A stretch of 28,565 nucleotides of DNA from Candidatus Nanopelagicales bacterium (GTDB lineage Bacteria; Actinomycetota; Actinomycetes; S36-B12; UBA5976). Both the position numbers and the translations under genes were made by a program. This document shows positions 1 through 7,700 of the stretch, piece by piece (position 1 is the first letter of the stretch; each line of letters starts with the position of its first letter). Under the pieces are notes generated by a model. That model searched no databases. It saw only the letters and a program-made list of their open reading frames with translations, and was not told where the DNA came from. The stretch spans positions 1-28,565 of the forward strand of contig JAIOWT010000005.1 of assembly GCA_021742025.1 (NCBI GenBank). The letters run 5' to 3'.

Positions 1-43
1 TTCTCGCGTAACCTTGCATTTGGTCGTTTTCATTAACGATTTT

Positions 44-130
44 GGCGAGGTGGCAGAGCGGCCGAATGCGGGCGCCTTGAAAGCGTCTGAGGTGTAAAAG
101 CCTCCGGGGGTTCAAATCCCTCCCTCGCCG
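44..130 (+). tRNA. tRNA-Ser (anticodon TGA)
   Basis: This is a type II tRNA with a long variable arm. The acceptor arm GGCGAGG (44-50) pairs with CCTCGCC (123-129), and G130 is the discriminator. The anticodon stem GGCGC (71-75) and GCGTC (83-87) encloses a loop with TGA at 78-80, reading UCA codons. The T-arm has the usual GTTCAAATC core. CCA is not encoded. A terminator follows at once. Confidence 0.96.
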
Positions 131-138
131 CGTAAAAG

Positions 139-169
139 AATTGGTCCCCAAATGGGGGCCAATTTTTTT
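139..169 (+). terminator. Rho-independent terminator of tRNA-Ser(TGA)
   Basis: A stem of about 11 bp, AATTGGTCCCC (139-149) with GGGGGCCAATT (154-164), closes a 4-nt loop and contains one T-G pair. It runs into seven Ts (163-169). It lies 9 nt after the tRNA. Confidence 0.9.
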
Positions 170-197
170 ACTTGCAGTGTGAGGCGGGATTTGAGGA

Positions 198-224
198 AAA
201 GTTCTCGCGAATAGCGAGAACTTT
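198..224. repeat. Perfect 11-bp inverted repeat, unassigned
   Basis: AAAGTTCTCGC (198-208) and GCGAGAACTTT (214-224) are exact inverse complements around a 5-nt loop. There is no T-run on either side, so it is not a standard terminator. It sits in the 243-nt gap between the tRNA terminator and the next gene, where I see no coding sequence. Confidence 0.6.
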
Positions 225-312
225 GGAGTCCCTCCCGGTTAAGTACGCACACAGCACCCCGAAGCAAAACCTTCTACGTCAAAGACCATCCGCGTCATCC
301 CCAAGTCATATT

Positions 313-344
313 CGGTTTTCCAAGATCTAACGATCGGAAAACCG
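313..344. repeat. 9-bp inverted repeat downstream of the amidinotransferase-family gene
   Basis: CGGTTTTCC (313-321) and GGAAAACCG (336-344) are perfect inverse complements separated by 14 nt. It lies about 70 nt past the stop codon of the minus-strand gene. It could act as a transcript end or as a protein-binding site, but no U-tract accompanies it. Confidence 0.5.
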
Positions 345-412
345 TTATCGACCGATTCCTGCTCCAGAGCTTTTCCTTTAGAAGTTTTCCTTCGGTGCGC
401 TTAATTGGAACC

Positions 413-1273
413 TTAATCTTCGCGCCAAAGCGGACGCGTTAAACAGGTAGGCCCGCCCTCTCCACGATTAATTACATCCGCTTTATAAATGTGAACTTCA
501 ATTCCAGCATCACGAAGTAACTGCGCAGTAATCGGATTGCCTGATGGCATCACGGCAACACCTGGACGAACTGCTAACACGTTGCATGCAAGTGACATAT
601 ATTCTTCGTCGGGAACCGAGATGGTTTTGATTCCACGCTTTGCAAGTTCTTGCAGCAATGTCACTGGGGCTTCACGTTCGTAAACGACCGCTAAGTCATC
701 ACGAATTGGTGAGATAACACTCATTAAGTGCAGACAATATTCTGGACCCATTGCATGTGGCATGTGGAATGAAAGAGCTTCGATACCTTCGGCTGCAAAT
801 ATTTCACGTAGTTGTTTTTCGCCAGCTTCGTTAGTGCGGTAAGTACGACCGATTGCAACAGTTTTGTTGTCTAACCAAAACATGTCACCGCCATCTGCTG
901 TTGCATCACCGATTAGAACTCCAACAGTTGGCATACCAAGTGCATTAATGTCACCTGCCAACATTGCGGGTTCTTTAACGCGTGCTTCTTTTGCGCCTTG
1001 TAATTGGATTACGCCAGTTGGTGTCGTAAAAGCTGGGTCATAGACAAAGCAAGCATCGGCTTGGCCTGGTGCTTCTGGAAGGACATCAACTTCGCAACCA
1101 AGTTCCCGAAGTAAGTCAACGAACGCTGCATGGTCAGCTTGCAGGGCATCAAGATCGAGTTGCTCTGGGGCTCCCAGCCAATGCGCGGCTTGGTAATCCG
1201 CATCACGAGTAGGGGGGCGGACTGCCACGCGCTTTAGGTTGGCCACAGATGAAGAAACACCAAAATTAGACAT
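413..1273 (-). CDS. Amidinotransferase / dimethylarginine dimethylaminohydrolase (DDAH) family protein
   Basis: A 286-residue cytosolic protein of the pentein fold that hydrolyses or transfers guanidino groups of arginine derivatives. Family marks are FVYDPAF (77-83), DGGD at 127-130 inside a stretch resembling the DDAH GGD...RTN region, a likely catalytic His182 (YCLHLMS) and a likely catalytic Cys277 (GGPTCLTRPL) near the C-terminus. The start is taken at ATG 1273. A GTG at 1306 would add 11 residues of no family character, and AAAGAT sits six bases before the ATG, as in leaderless transcripts here. It stands alone between two plus-strand tRNA genes. Known family activities include DDAH and arginine deiminase, so the exact substrate cannot be read from sequence. 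Confidence 0.85.
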   Translation of the reverse strand: MSNFGVSSSVANLKRVAVRPPTRDADYQAAHWLGAPEQLDLDALQADHAAFVDLLRELGCEVDVLPEAPGQADACFVYDPAFTTPTGVIQLQGAKEARVKEPAMLAGDINALGMPTVGVLIGDATADGGDMFWLDNKTVAIGRTYRTNEAGEKQLREIFAAEGIEALSFHMPHAMGPEYCLHLMSVISPIRDDLAVVYEREAPVTLLQELAKRGIKTISVPDEEYMSLACNVLAVRPGVAVMPSGNPITAQLLRDAGIEVHIYKADVINRGEGGPTCLTRPLWRED

Positions 1274-1357
1274 GTCCCAATCTTTGCGGGCGGTGGCATT
1301 TGGCACAAACTCGGATTTTCGCCAAAGCCAATAAAACCAGTTAATCTAAAGGTTCGA

Positions 1358-1449
1358 GGAGACGTCGCATAGTCCGGTCGAGTGCGCCTCACTGCTAATG
1401 AGGTAAGGAGTCAAATCCTTCGGAGGTTCAAATCCTCTCGTCTCCGCCA
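1358..1449 (+). tRNA. tRNA-Ser (anticodon GCT)
   Basis: This is a type II tRNA. The acceptor GGAGACG (1358-1364) pairs with CGTCTCC (1439-1445), G1446 is the discriminator, and CCA is encoded at 1447-1449. The anticodon stem CCTCA (1387-1391) and TGAGG (1399-1403) holds loop CTGCTAA with GCT at 1394-1396, reading AGC/AGU. The last 15 nt up to the first C of CCA recur at 1570-1584, and with one mismatch at 9716-9730. Confidence 0.96.
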
Positions 1450-1455
1450 AAAAAT

Positions 1456-1485
1456 GGCTCCACCCATAGGGGTGGGGCCTTTTTT
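1456..1485 (+). terminator. Rho-independent terminator of tRNA-Ser(GCT)
   Basis: A 10-bp stem, GGCTCCACCC (1456-1465) with GGGTGGGGCC (1470-1479), has a 4-nt loop and is followed by six Ts (1480-1485). Confidence 0.92.
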
Positions 1486-1510
1486 GTTGCGAAGAGTTGT
1501 GAGGATTTGG

Positions 1511-1574
1511 GAGGAGCCGATTGCGTGATTGTTGGCAATCACTTGCAATCGGAATGGCAACCAGACGGCTCCTC
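1511..1574 (+). other. Possible structured RNA or DNA element after tRNA-Ser(GCT)
   Basis: Two nested pairings are visible. The outer arm GAGGAGCCG (1511-1519) pairs with CGGCTCCTC (1566-1574). The inner arms ATTGC (1520-1524) with GCAAT (1545-1549) and GTGATTG (1525-1531) with CAATCAC (1536-1542) close a TTGG tetraloop with a 2-nt bulge. There is no T-run. The 3' outer arm overlaps the tRNA-derived repeat. No known RNA family is recognised. Confidence 0.45.
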
Positions 1575-1584
1575 TCGTCTCCGC
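1564..1584 (+). repeat. tRNA-Ser(GCT) 3'-end repeat, copy near the tRNA (att-like)
   Basis: Bases 1570-1584 are identical to tRNA bases 1433-1447 (15/15). The wider 21-nt stretch 1564-1584 matches 9710-9730 at 20 of 21 positions. Duplicated tRNA 3' ends are classic footprints of site-specific integration. No integrase is visible, so an att role is inferred. Confidence 0.5.
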
Positions 1585-1634
1585 TCGAGATTCACACTTG
1601 TTCCCTTGGTTAGAGTTTCGCGACATACTTTCTG

Positions 1635-1640
1635 TACCGT
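1635..1640 (+). promoter_or_regulatory. -10 element for the LmeA-like gene
   Basis: TACCGT (TANNNT type) ends 7 nt before ATG 1648, which fits a leaderless transcript. No clear -35 is seen. Confidence 0.45.
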
Positions 1641-1647
1641 CACTTGC

Positions 1648-2325
1648 ATGAAGAAAAAACACCTGGCACTTATTGCCTCTGCATCCGCCTTCATTCTCCT
1701 TGGCGGTGGCGTGCTAACAGCACAGGCACTCATGACTTCGCAGATCGAATCTCGGATTAGAAGTGAATTACCTGAGGCGTCAGGAGTGCGAGCATCCATT
1801 CCACTCCTTGATATCCCGCAGAATTTTTCTTCGAACACCATTAAGTTGGTGAAAATAAATATTGAAGATTTTTCCCTTGAGGGCAATGAAACGGAATCTT
1901 CGATTGCCATTTCGGCTGTTCACATCAGTAAATCTCAACCAACAATTGTTGGCTCTTTGGATGTCACTGCAACTATCCCTGCGGCTGAAGTCATCAAATC
2001 AGCTAATTTTGATGCTGCGCAAATTGTGGGGAGTGTCCTTCAAATCTCAGTTGGTGAAGGCGGGCTAGGGCAAGCGCAACTAGTTCCAAAGTTTTCAGAT
2101 AAAACAATCTACTTCCAGCTTAAAAGTCTCTCAATATTGGGCAGCGAGATTCCTTCATCATCATTGCCAGCCGATATTCAAGACCAAATCAAGAGCAAGA
2201 GCGAGCGCAAGCTCAATGTTCCGAAAGGCATGAAATTTAAATCTGTATCTTTAGGGACGAACGGACTTTCGGTAAATCTTCATGGATCGAATATCCAGCT
2301 CGGCAAACTCGGATCACTACTGTAG
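1648..2325 (+). CDS. Exported LmeA-family (DUF2993) lipid-binding-like protein
   Basis: A 225-residue protein with an N-terminal positive patch (MKKKH) and one hydrophobic segment at about 6-28. The remainder is extracytoplasmic, with alternating hydrophobic strands, as in actinobacterial LmeA/DUF2993 proteins, which bind phospholipids and act in envelope lipoglycan maturation. The open frame extends upstream to 1507, but those codons cover the tRNA-derived repeat and the hairpin. ATG 1648 begins the signal or anchor sequence and has a -10 hexamer just before it. It ends 8 nt before the next gene, whose ribosome site overlaps this stop region, so the two are probably cotranscribed. The family call rests on overall pattern, not a diagnostic motif. 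Confidence 0.75.
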   Translation: MKKKHLALIASASAFILLGGGVLTAQALMTSQIESRIRSELPEASGVRASIPLLDIPQNFSSNTIKLVKINIEDFSLEGNETESSIAISAVHISKSQPTIVGSLDVTATIPAAEVIKSANFDAAQIVGSVLQISVGEGGLGQAQLVPKFSDKTIYFQLKSLSILGSEIPSSSLPADIQDQIKSKSERKLNVPKGMKFKSVSLGTNGLSVNLHGSNIQLGKLGSLL

Positions 2326-2333
2326 GAGGAATC

Positions 2334-2795
2334 ATGAAAATAGATACCAATAAACTGCTTCCAAGTGATCTCTCAAGTTATAGAGGATACCGAGTGGTGC
2401 GAATTGCTACTGCAATTTACCTTCTCGTAATGGTAGTGCGAAGTTCAATTCACCTCTTTGCATCAGATAGTGGCGCCAGCAGCATTGCCGGTATTGATAT
2501 CTCGGTAGCAGGCGGTGATAACATCGTCGCGATTTTCCATCAATGGGGCGCCACACAACTAATTCTTGCCGTGTTTCTGTTTCTTTTGTTTATCCGCTAT
2601 CCAGGAATGACTCCATTGATTCTGCTAACTCTTGCAGCGGATCCAGTCATGCGCGTAGTCGCGGGCCGTCTCAAATCTTTGACAACGGACGGTCCACCAC
2701 CAGGAGAAGTTCTAAATGGAGCAGCTTTCATCTTTCTTGTTGTCCTCTTTATCTTCTCTCTAATGGAGAAGAGTCCCCCGAAAGCAAGAAATTAA
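2334..2795 (+). CDS. Small multi-spanning membrane protein of unknown function
   Basis: A 153-residue protein with about four hydrophobic segments, near residues 23-43, 71-88, 91-110 and 129-145. It has a short charged N-terminus and a basic C-terminus. A strong ribosome site (AGGAGG ending 6 nt before ATG) sets the start. It follows the LmeA-like gene by 8 nt, suggesting a two-gene transcript. It ends exactly where the convergent histidine kinase gene ends. No family is recognised. Confidence 0.75.
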   Translation: MKIDTNKLLPSDLSSYRGYRVVRIATAIYLLVMVVRSSIHLFASDSGASSIAGIDISVAGGDNIVAIFHQWGATQLILAVFLFLLFIRYPGMTPLILLTLAADPVMRVVAGRLKSLTTDGPPPGEVLNGAAFIFLVVLFIFSLMEKSPPKARN

Positions 2796-3902
2796 CTAAC
2801 GAGCAATAAAAGTTACATGTAATCGATACCCATGACCTGGCATGGAATCAACCTCTTTGCTGCCATTCAGGATTCCAACCCATGAATCAATGATTGCGGT
2901 TCCTACACCCGATTTTACTTCGGTGAGATCTTGACCAGGTCCATCATCGGTAACAATAATCTCTGTAGTTCCAGATGAGTCAGTGTTTATGATTATCTGA
3001 ACTGCACTTGCAGGTCCATGAACTAGGGAATTCAAGATGGACTGTTCGACAATACGAAAAATTCCTAACTTTGAATTCGCATCTAGATCATTGGTAGTCG
3101 CATCAATCTGCATAGAAATTTCGATATTGCTTTGATATTGTTCGAGCAGTGTGTCAATAACGGATTCGAGATTTCCAGCTTCAAGATTAGGCGTCAATAT
3201 CTGAGTTAATTCCCTCAAATCTGACGTTCGCATTTTCTCAAGGTGGTGAATTGAAGAGTCGATCACTTCATTCACTTCAGCTGAAGATTTTCCAGAGATC
3301 GATTTCAACTTTATTCCTACAACCATCAGGTCGGCCTGAACACGATCGTGCAGAAACTGCGAGGTTTGACTTCTAATCGATTCATCAAGGTTAACAAGTT
3401 CTTCACGATCAGTTTTTAACCTTTCAACTAAGCGAGTAGCTGAATTAAGTCGGTCTACGATCTTTCGTTCTGTTCTATGCATAATTGCAAAGATGAAAAT
3501 GAGCACTAAATAACCGACTATAAAGATACCTGGTGCTCTACTAATTGTTATTTGATTAACAGAATAAAAACGCTCCTCAAGAAATTTAGTCATGAGCGGT
3601 GAGTAAAGCAAGAATAGGCAGTAGCCAGCAAGAAGTTCGACGAGATAAAGTGTCAGGCTCTGGCTGCTCCAGAAGCGATACTTCATAAAGAGTGCAGCCG
3701 AGGTTGCACCGATCAGCCCCGGTATGCTTGCGACAAAAAGTAACTCAGCAGCGGCTTGCCACAGATGTGAGCCTTTCGGCACCTGAGTAATTACTGGAAT
3801 AAAACGGGAAAAGAAAAAAGCAAAGTAAAAAACAAAGATTAGATAAGGGTTATAGGGATACGGACCCAAAAATGAGAGATTTTTTCTGATTCGTAATTGC
3901 AT
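2796..3902 (-). CDS. Membrane sensor histidine kinase, NarL/HPK7 type
   Basis: A 368-residue kinase. The N-terminal 140 residues form four to five membrane segments (about 21-38, 50-73, 83-103, 125-141) with short loops, so sensing is probably within or at the membrane. A helical linker leads to the dimerisation/phosphorylation motif HDRVQ with His185. The ATPase domain has an N-box with E286 and N291, DDGPG at 319-323 and GVGTAI at 332-337. ATG 3902 overlaps the regulator's stop as TGATG, indicating translational coupling. A TTG one codon upstream is possible. Its partner is the adjacent response regulator. The target is probably the divergent surface-protein gene (inference). Confidence 0.93.
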   Translation of the reverse strand: MQLRIRKNLSFLGPYPYNPYLIFVFYFAFFFSRFIPVITQVPKGSHLWQAAAELLFVASIPGLIGATSAALFMKYRFWSSQSLTLYLVELLAGYCLFLLYSPLMTKFLEERFYSVNQITISRAPGIFIVGYLVLIFIFAIMHRTERKIVDRLNSATRLVERLKTDREELVNLDESIRSQTSQFLHDRVQADLMVVGIKLKSISGKSSAEVNEVIDSSIHHLEKMRTSDLRELTQILTPNLEAGNLESVIDTLLEQYQSNIEISMQIDATTNDLDANSKLGIFRIVEQSILNSLVHGPASAVQIIINTDSSGTTEIIVTDDGPGQDLTEVKSGVGTAIIDSWVGILNGSKEVDSMPGHGYRLHVTFIAR

Positions 3903-4567
3903 CAACTCATCCTCATTAGTTCCATGTATCGCAATACAGCTGCTGTTTTTAGATCATCGCTTGGGGCGGCCTCTGGGAGCAGTACCGCATAAGAGCGTGA
4001 TAACTCCTTCCTGACATACGAATAGCTGAGATCTAGCTGCAACGCAATATCTTGAGCACTCTTGCCTTGGGCACTTAGGGACATAATTGAACGTTGTCGA
4101 GGGGTCAGCTGGAAGTAGATCGAGGATTTGACTTCATTATTTGCAACTTCTCCAAGTGAAACATTCTCCCAGTTGCCCTTGCCCGAAGAAGTTAACTTAA
4201 TAACATCTACATAGTCTTCTATCGACATCTCTGCTGACTTATCAAAAAATGACCAACCGCTGCGCATAGCCTTTGGTACTCGACTCACCATTTGTGAGAC
4301 CGAGTACTGCGAGTAAATAACAATGCCGATGTACTCATTAATATTTCGTAGCGCGATTCCTAATTCGATTCCATTTAAACCATTTTGATCGAGTGCAAAA
4401 TCAATAAGTGCTACGTCTGCCTTACGTACCAATGCGCGATTTAACACATCATCTGATTTTGCAAACGATCCGAGAATCTCTAACTCTTTCGATTGACCAA
4501 GCATTTCTCCAAGGATTCTTCGAAGAGCAGAGTCATTTTCAACGTAGAGCAATCGGGTCGGGCGCAT
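3902..4567 (-). CDS. Response regulator, REC + LuxR-type HTH (NarL-like)
   Basis: A 221-residue regulator. The receiver domain (1-125) has acidic residues E10 and D12, phospho-acceptor D56 (VALIDFAL), S86 and K110 (FFDKSAE). A LuxR-type DNA-binding domain spans about 152-200, with a LTPRQRSIMSL-type entry and a recognition helix near SYSYVRKELSR. The acidic pocket reads E-N-D rather than the usual adjacent D-D, a mild deviation. The gene starts at ATG 4567, with AAGACT six bases upstream. It is coupled to the kinase gene and diverges from the giant surface-protein gene 147 nt away, so regulation of that gene is likely but unproven. Confidence 0.93.
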   Translation of the reverse strand: MRPTRLLYVENDSALRRILGEMLGQSKELEILGSFAKSDDVLNRALVRKADVALIDFALDQNGLNGIELGIALRNINEYIGIVIYSQYSVSQMVSRVPKAMRSGWSFFDKSAEMSIEDYVDVIKLTSSGKGNWENVSLGEVANNEVKSSIYFQLTPRQRSIMSLSAQGKSAQDIALQLDLSYSYVRKELSRSYAVLLPEAAPSDDLKTAAVLRYMELMRMS

Positions 4568-4609
4568 GGCTTAAGTCTTGCACTCATTGGCGAGATGAAG
4601 GCGAACTGG

Positions 4610-4650
4610 TGTCACATCTGTTCTCTATCTTTAAGAACTGTCACAGATGT
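4610..4650. promoter_or_regulatory. Paired TGTCACA repeats: candidate operator between regulator and surface-protein genes
   Basis: TGTCACA occurs at 4610-4616 and 4639-4645, 29 nt apart. The same region contains inverted arms ACATCTGT (4614-4621) and ACAGATGT (4643-4650). It lies in the divergent intergenic region next to a LuxR-type regulator, so it is a reasonable binding site. No experimental consensus is known to me. Confidence 0.4.
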
Positions 4651-4702
4651 AGTGAATTCCATACTTGAAAAGATCACTTAATAATATGTGTCGGAATTTT
4701 TC

Positions 4703-4708
4703 TACGAT
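4703..4708 (+). promoter_or_regulatory. -10 element for the giant surface-protein gene
   Basis: TACGAT ends 6 nt before ATG 4715, giving a predicted transcript that begins at the start codon. This argues against the GTG at 4688, which would lie upstream of transcription. Confidence 0.5.
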
Positions 4709-4714
4709 TTTGTC

Positions 4715-7700
4715 ATGAACATTCTTGCCGCATTTCGTAATCGTAGTCTTGCTTCTTTTCTATCAGCTTTACTCATTGCATCTGGTTTGCAATTCATTGC
4801 GATTAGTTCAGCGCCAGTTGCATATGCAGGTCCAGCCCTTTCCTGGGTGAAATCCAATATTGCGAGTCAAGTTGTAAATAAAGGTGTCTATGGACAGTCG
4901 TTAGCAACAAGTGCAGATGGAAGTAAGGTCTTTGTTGGTGCAACTAATCGTGCTTTCTTATCAACGGATTATGGAGTCACTTGGTCCGCTATAACTGCAC
5001 TTACTGATAGGAACGTTGAGGGATTCCAGGTAGGGGCTGCAATGTCAGCAGATGGAACCAAAATATATTATGCCTATAAGAACGAAATTTGGTATTCATG
5101 GAATTCAGGTCAGACGTGGACCGCAACGCAATTCGGTCCAAATAATGGTGGGCCTCGGATTTGGAGCATGGACGCCAGCGATGATGGTACAAAAATATTA
5201 ATTACTAATCGAGATTCTAATCGATATTCTTATTCGATTAACTCTGGGCAAACTTGGACGTCAGTTTCGGATATTGGAGGTTGGGCCGGAGCAATAAGTG
5301 GTGATGGAAATAAAATAATCATCGCAGATCGAGGTGGCACTCCTAGAATAGGACCTCTTGGTGGAACCCTGACTGCTATAAATTTAGGCACCTTAAATTG
5401 GAAAACAAAAGATTTTAGAGGTGCGGCTTGTGATTTTACCTGTACCAATATCCTTCTAAGTAATACAGGTGGCGGCCTATTTACATCCTCTGATTCTGGT
5501 GCGACATGGAAACTTGGCACAAATAGCGCAGACAGTAGTTTTAGTAATCTTCAATTTGAAGGTGCTGCCATTAACTCTGATGGCACGCGGATGGCCGCAA
5601 CCGTCTCATGGGATGTTCGACAGGATGTCTATATATCCACAGACTTTGGCAATACTTGGAGAACTCAAAATGTTGGGTTAACAATGCCTCAGGATGTTGA
5701 GATTGCATCGACCACAAATGCTATTTACGCGCTGTCAGGTGGTGACCAAGGCGGCTCCCATCCTGTGTCTTTCGCGCGCTCCACTTTTCCAACTTCTTCA
5801 ACATCCGTGCTCTCGGCAAATAATTATTCACCAACATACGGTCAGGCTGTAACCCTCACAGCAACAGTTCAGCAAGGCGGTGCAACTGCAACTACCGCTA
5901 CGGGAACTGTAGATTTCAAAAACAATGGGACATCGATTACAAGCTGCTCAGCTAAAACGGTAACAGCCGGGATCGCTCAATGTTCCTTTACTCCAGAATC
6001 AGCGTCAACTTTTTCCAACATAACTGCTGTTTATAGCGGTGATAATTCACTCAGTGGATCAAGCGCAGCCGCCATATCGATAACGGTTTCAAAGGCTAAT
6101 CAAGCCACTTTGACGATGGCGAATCAATCATTTTGGGCGCACCAGAATGCATATCCGAATACATGGGTCCCTGCTGCTGGCGGTTCTGGAACTGGAGCAT
6201 TACAGTTCAACAAAATTTCTGGACCTTGCACAATTGTTGGAGGTGTACTTTCGGGAAATCCGACAGGGCCAAGTGGACCCAAAGTTTGTACTTACACGGT
6301 GACCAGAGCAGCAGACACAAATTACAATGCGACGACATCAGATGAATTCACTGTAACCATGGCCTTTTCTTTTAGCAAAATAGGTTTAGCTTTACCGAGT
6401 GGTGCAACTACAGCTACGTATGGAACCCCAGTACAAATCACTGCTACTTCATTTGGTCAAATTCCAGGCAAGATCACCTTCCGGGCGGGGGGGCAGATAA
6501 TCTCTGGATGCAGCGATCAGTCCGTTACTGCGGCTCCATGGACAACGACTTGTAGCTGGACTCCATCCCAATCTGGTTCGATAAGCCTGACATCAGATTG
6601 GGTTCCATTAGATACAAATACATATGACTCTAAAATTGATTCGCATCCATATAAATTAGCCACCGATCCAACAAATACAACGACGCCAGTCACAATTTCT
6701 GTGAACAAAATTGCGACAAATATTTCGATTGCATTGAACTCGCCAACTTCAACTTATGGATCTGTCAATACAATTACTGCTACAGCATCTGTGCCAGGAT
6801 CTGTCACCTTTAAAACCAACCACTTTGACCCCATTTCGTACTGCACTGACGTAGCCACGACCCTAACGCCTCCGTACACCGCGCAGTGTGATTGGTTTCC
6901 AATAACCGTCGCTACGAGACCTTTGTCCGCGGACTTAACGCCACAGGACACTGCCGCATACGCAAGTTCGGCATCAAATTCAGTAATGACAACGTCCGGA
7001 AAAGCTCAGATTACGATTACTCCAACTGCCGGACAAAGTAAGCGATATGGAGAAAGTAATCAAGCAATTACTTATTCGATCACATCTGGCGCACTTGTTG
7101 GCTCCGATACATTATCTGGATCTCTGACTTACACCGGCACTAACGTTGGTTCATACACAATCACTCGTGGCACTCTGACACACACTAAGTATGACATCAC
7201 TCTTGCACCGGAAGTCTTTGAGATCACAGCCGCTACCCAATCGGCAGTCAGTTTGTTATCGGTTAGCTCTACCTTCAATCCAGCAAACAAGACAGTCTTA
7301 CTTTCGGGTGCGGGCGGATCTAGCTCAGGCACATATTCGTTTGCGCTAGATCCATCAAATGCAACTGATGGTACTGATGGTTGTTCGGTGACCGGTTCAA
7401 CACTTACTTACACTTCTGTTGGCATTTGCCTGGTTACTGTCACACGTTCCAGTGATTCGAATTTTCTAACCCGTAGTGATGTTATATCTGTATCGATCGC
7501 CACAGCTACCCAAACAATTACATTCGGATCACTCTCTGCAAAGGAATACTCGGGTGACACCTTCACAGTCAGTGCAACTTCTTCTGCATCACTGCCCGTT
7601 GTATTTACTTCAGTTTCGCAGTCAGTCTGCACAACATCGGGTAACTACGGAAGCACAATTAAACTTCTGGGAGTTGGCACCTGTGTTATCAACGCCAATC

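Noticed and set aside
225..236. A tRNA-Ser(TGA) 3'-end duplicate resembling the one after tRNA-Ser(GCT)
   Set aside because: Only TCCCTCCC (8 nt) is shared with that tRNA, too short to separate from chance.
131..412. SRP RNA, tmRNA or RNase P RNA next to tRNA-Ser
   Set aside because: SRP RNA is often near tRNA-Ser in actinobacteria, but the conserved GGAAGCAGC-type core is absent, as are tmRNA and RNase P core motifs.
1507..1647. N-terminal extension of the LmeA-like gene
   Set aside because: These 47 codons span the tRNA-derived repeat and a hairpin, and the signal/anchor sequence begins at ATG 1648.
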